Part shown: positions 42,594 to 43,325 of the stretch, piece after piece
Layout: each line of letters opens with the position of its first letter
How positions within the stretch are numbered: position 1 is the stretch's first letter
Assembly: GCA_002347965.1 (NCBI GenBank)
Contig: DDYN01000005.1
Span: 85,317-128,641, forward strand
DNA: 43,325 nucleotides
Source: UBA2233 sp002347965 [NCBI: Nitrospirae bacterium UBA2233]
GTDB taxonomy: Bacteria; UBA2233
Direction: 5' to 3'
Position numbers and translations under genes: made by a program
Notes under the pieces: model-generated
Told to the model about the DNA's origin: nothing
The model's database searches: none
Seen by the model: the letters and a program-made list of their open reading frames with translations, nothing else

Positions 42594-43034
42594 CTACGCG
42601 CCCTCCTTAGGCTTCAAGTCGCCCTGCGAGAAGAAAAACGGGATCTCGAAGCGGGCGGATTCGGGGCTGTCCGACCCGTGCACAGCGTTCCGCTCGATGT
42701 CCGTGCCAAATTTTGCCCTAATCGTCCCTCCTTCGGCCTTCCTCGAATCGGTCGCTCCCATGAGCCGCCTTAAGCCCGCAATTGCGCCCTCTTTTTCGAG
42801 GGCCATCGCAACGATCGGGCCGGACGCCATGAATTGTGCAAGGGGGCCGTAAAAGGGTCGCTCTTTGTGGACGACGTAGAAAGCCATCGCGTCATCCATC
42901 GTAAGCCGAATCATTCGAAGCCCCAGGATGTCGAATCCCTCCTTCTCTAGCATCGCCACAATCCCACCTATAGCCTTCTTGGCCACGGCATCCGGCTTGA
43001 TAATACAAAGCGTTCGTTCTTTTAACCCCGCCAC
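42594..43034 (-). CDS. ndk: Nucleoside diphosphate kinase
   Basis: This 146-residue enzyme balances NTP pools by phosphotransfer through a His. It shows ERTLCIIKPDAVAKK, the GPIVAMALEKEGAI segment, GATDSRKAEGGTIRAKFG and the active-site NAVHGSDSPESA. It lies 22 bases after sucD, an order seen in several bacteria, and is followed by rlmN. Confidence 0.98.
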   Translation of the reverse strand: MAGLKERTLCIIKPDAVAKKAIGGIVAMLEKEGFDILGLRMIRLTMDDAMAFYVVHKERPFYGPLAQFMASGPIVAMALEKEGAIAGLRRLMGATDSRKAEGGTIRAKFGTDIERNAVHGSDSPESARFEIPFFFSQGDLKPKEGA

Positions 43035-43056
43035 CTAGGCCTCCTATGTTCTATGA

Positions 43057-43325
43057 CTATCTTTTTGCCTCATCCAGGGCGCGTTTCATCGCCTCGCCGA
43101 TCACGGCCGGGTTCTCGGCAACCCGGATACCGCAACGCTCGAACGTCTCGATTTTATGCGCCGCCGTCCCGGAAGACCCCATAATGATCGCACCTGCATG
43201 GCCCATGCGTTTTCCGGCAGGTGCCGTCCTCCCGGCCACGAACGCAACGACGGGCTTGGTGACGTTCTCCTTGATGAAGGCCGCCGCCGCCTCTTCGTCC
43301 GAGCCGCCGATCTCTCCGATCAAGA
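43057..43325 (-). CDS. sucD: Succinyl-CoA synthetase alpha subunit (3' fragment)
   Basis: Only the C-terminal part, roughly 89 codons, is in the window; the gene continues beyond the right edge. It contains [39 protein letters not shown] with the phosphorylated His in GHAGA, and the family C-terminus [11 protein letters not shown]. The enzyme makes ATP/GTP from succinyl-CoA in the TCA cycle. Confidence 0.94.
   Translation of the reverse strand, partial: LIGEIGGSDEEAAAAFIKENVTKPVVAFVAGRTAPAGKRMGHAGAIIMGSSGTAAHKIETFERCGIRVAENPAVIGEAMKRALDEAKR

Noticed and set aside
1-43325. CRISPR array, insertion sequence, prophage or toxin-antitoxin system
   Set aside because: No regularly spaced repeats, transposase, integrase or phage structural genes were seen on either strand; the excisionase-type HTH gene alone is not enough.

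Overview
This window is chromosomal DNA from a Gram-negative bacterium, moderately GC-rich by eye and very compactly coded. The Gram-negative reading rests on YidC with a large periplasmic domain, SecDF/YajC, and two predicted outer-membrane barrels that end in Phe. Gene order and families (HemG beside HemN, an octaheme HAO-type cytochrome, NfeD/slipin, a zinc-dependent PLC-like protein) recall the Deltaproteobacteria/Desulfobacterota/Nitrospirota grade, but the sequence alone does not fix the phylum. Every stretch without a gene is shorter than 300 bases. No insertion sequence, prophage, CRISPR array or rRNA was seen. Both edges cut genes (mnmG at the left, sucD at the right).

Layout. 1-3930 (minus): tRNA-Thr, then rpmH-rnpA-yidD-yidC-mnmE-mnmG, the classical rpmH cluster, with many overlaps and no jag/khpB. 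4023-6566 (plus): two predicted outer-membrane barrels behind a good promoter. 6544-8437 (minus): tsaD-rsmA. 8445-13836 (plus): ffh-rpsP-khpA-rimM-trmD-rplS-rnhB-yraN-cinA-like, a translation/SRP operon. 13847-15722 (minus): an excisionase-type HTH gene with a thioredoxin-fold isomerase gene under a strong promoter, then uspA and a MaoC-like dehydratase under their own promoter. 15890-25496 (minus): a nine-gene stack udg-nfeD-slipin-queA-tgt-yajC-secD-secF-recJ. 25505-28342: a zinc PLC-like protein (plus) facing coaBC and a metallo-beta-lactamase hydrolase (minus). 28472-29598 (plus): bcp-nth. 29657-34505: a sensory/redox block with a possible globin-PAS-STAS sensor, an MFS transporter, an octaheme cytochrome and a divergent CRP/FNR regulator. 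34556-40363: ispH, divergent from hemE-hemN-hemH-hemG. 40464-43325 (minus): sucD-ndk-rlmN-lipid kinase.

How it fits together. Most of the window is housekeeping: tRNA modification (mnmE, mnmG, tsaD, trmD, queA, tgt), rRNA modification (rsmA, rlmN), ribosomal proteins and maturation factors, protein export (ffh, yidC, yajC, secD, secF) and heme synthesis. The accessory signal is concentrated between 29657 and 34505. There a c-type octaheme enzyme of the hydroxylamine oxidoreductase type is divergent from a cysteine-free CRP/FNR protein whose recognition helix carries the FNR-type E..SR residues. The region between them holds an FNR-like palindrome (TTGAT-N4-GTCAA). Nearby lies a multidomain sensor whose N-terminus has a globin-sensor-like His pattern and whose STAS domain has Glu where RsbR-type proteins have a phosphorylatable Thr/Ser. 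Taken together this looks like a nitrogen-oxide or oxygen response neighbourhood; that reading is inference. The hem cluster next door could supply heme to it.
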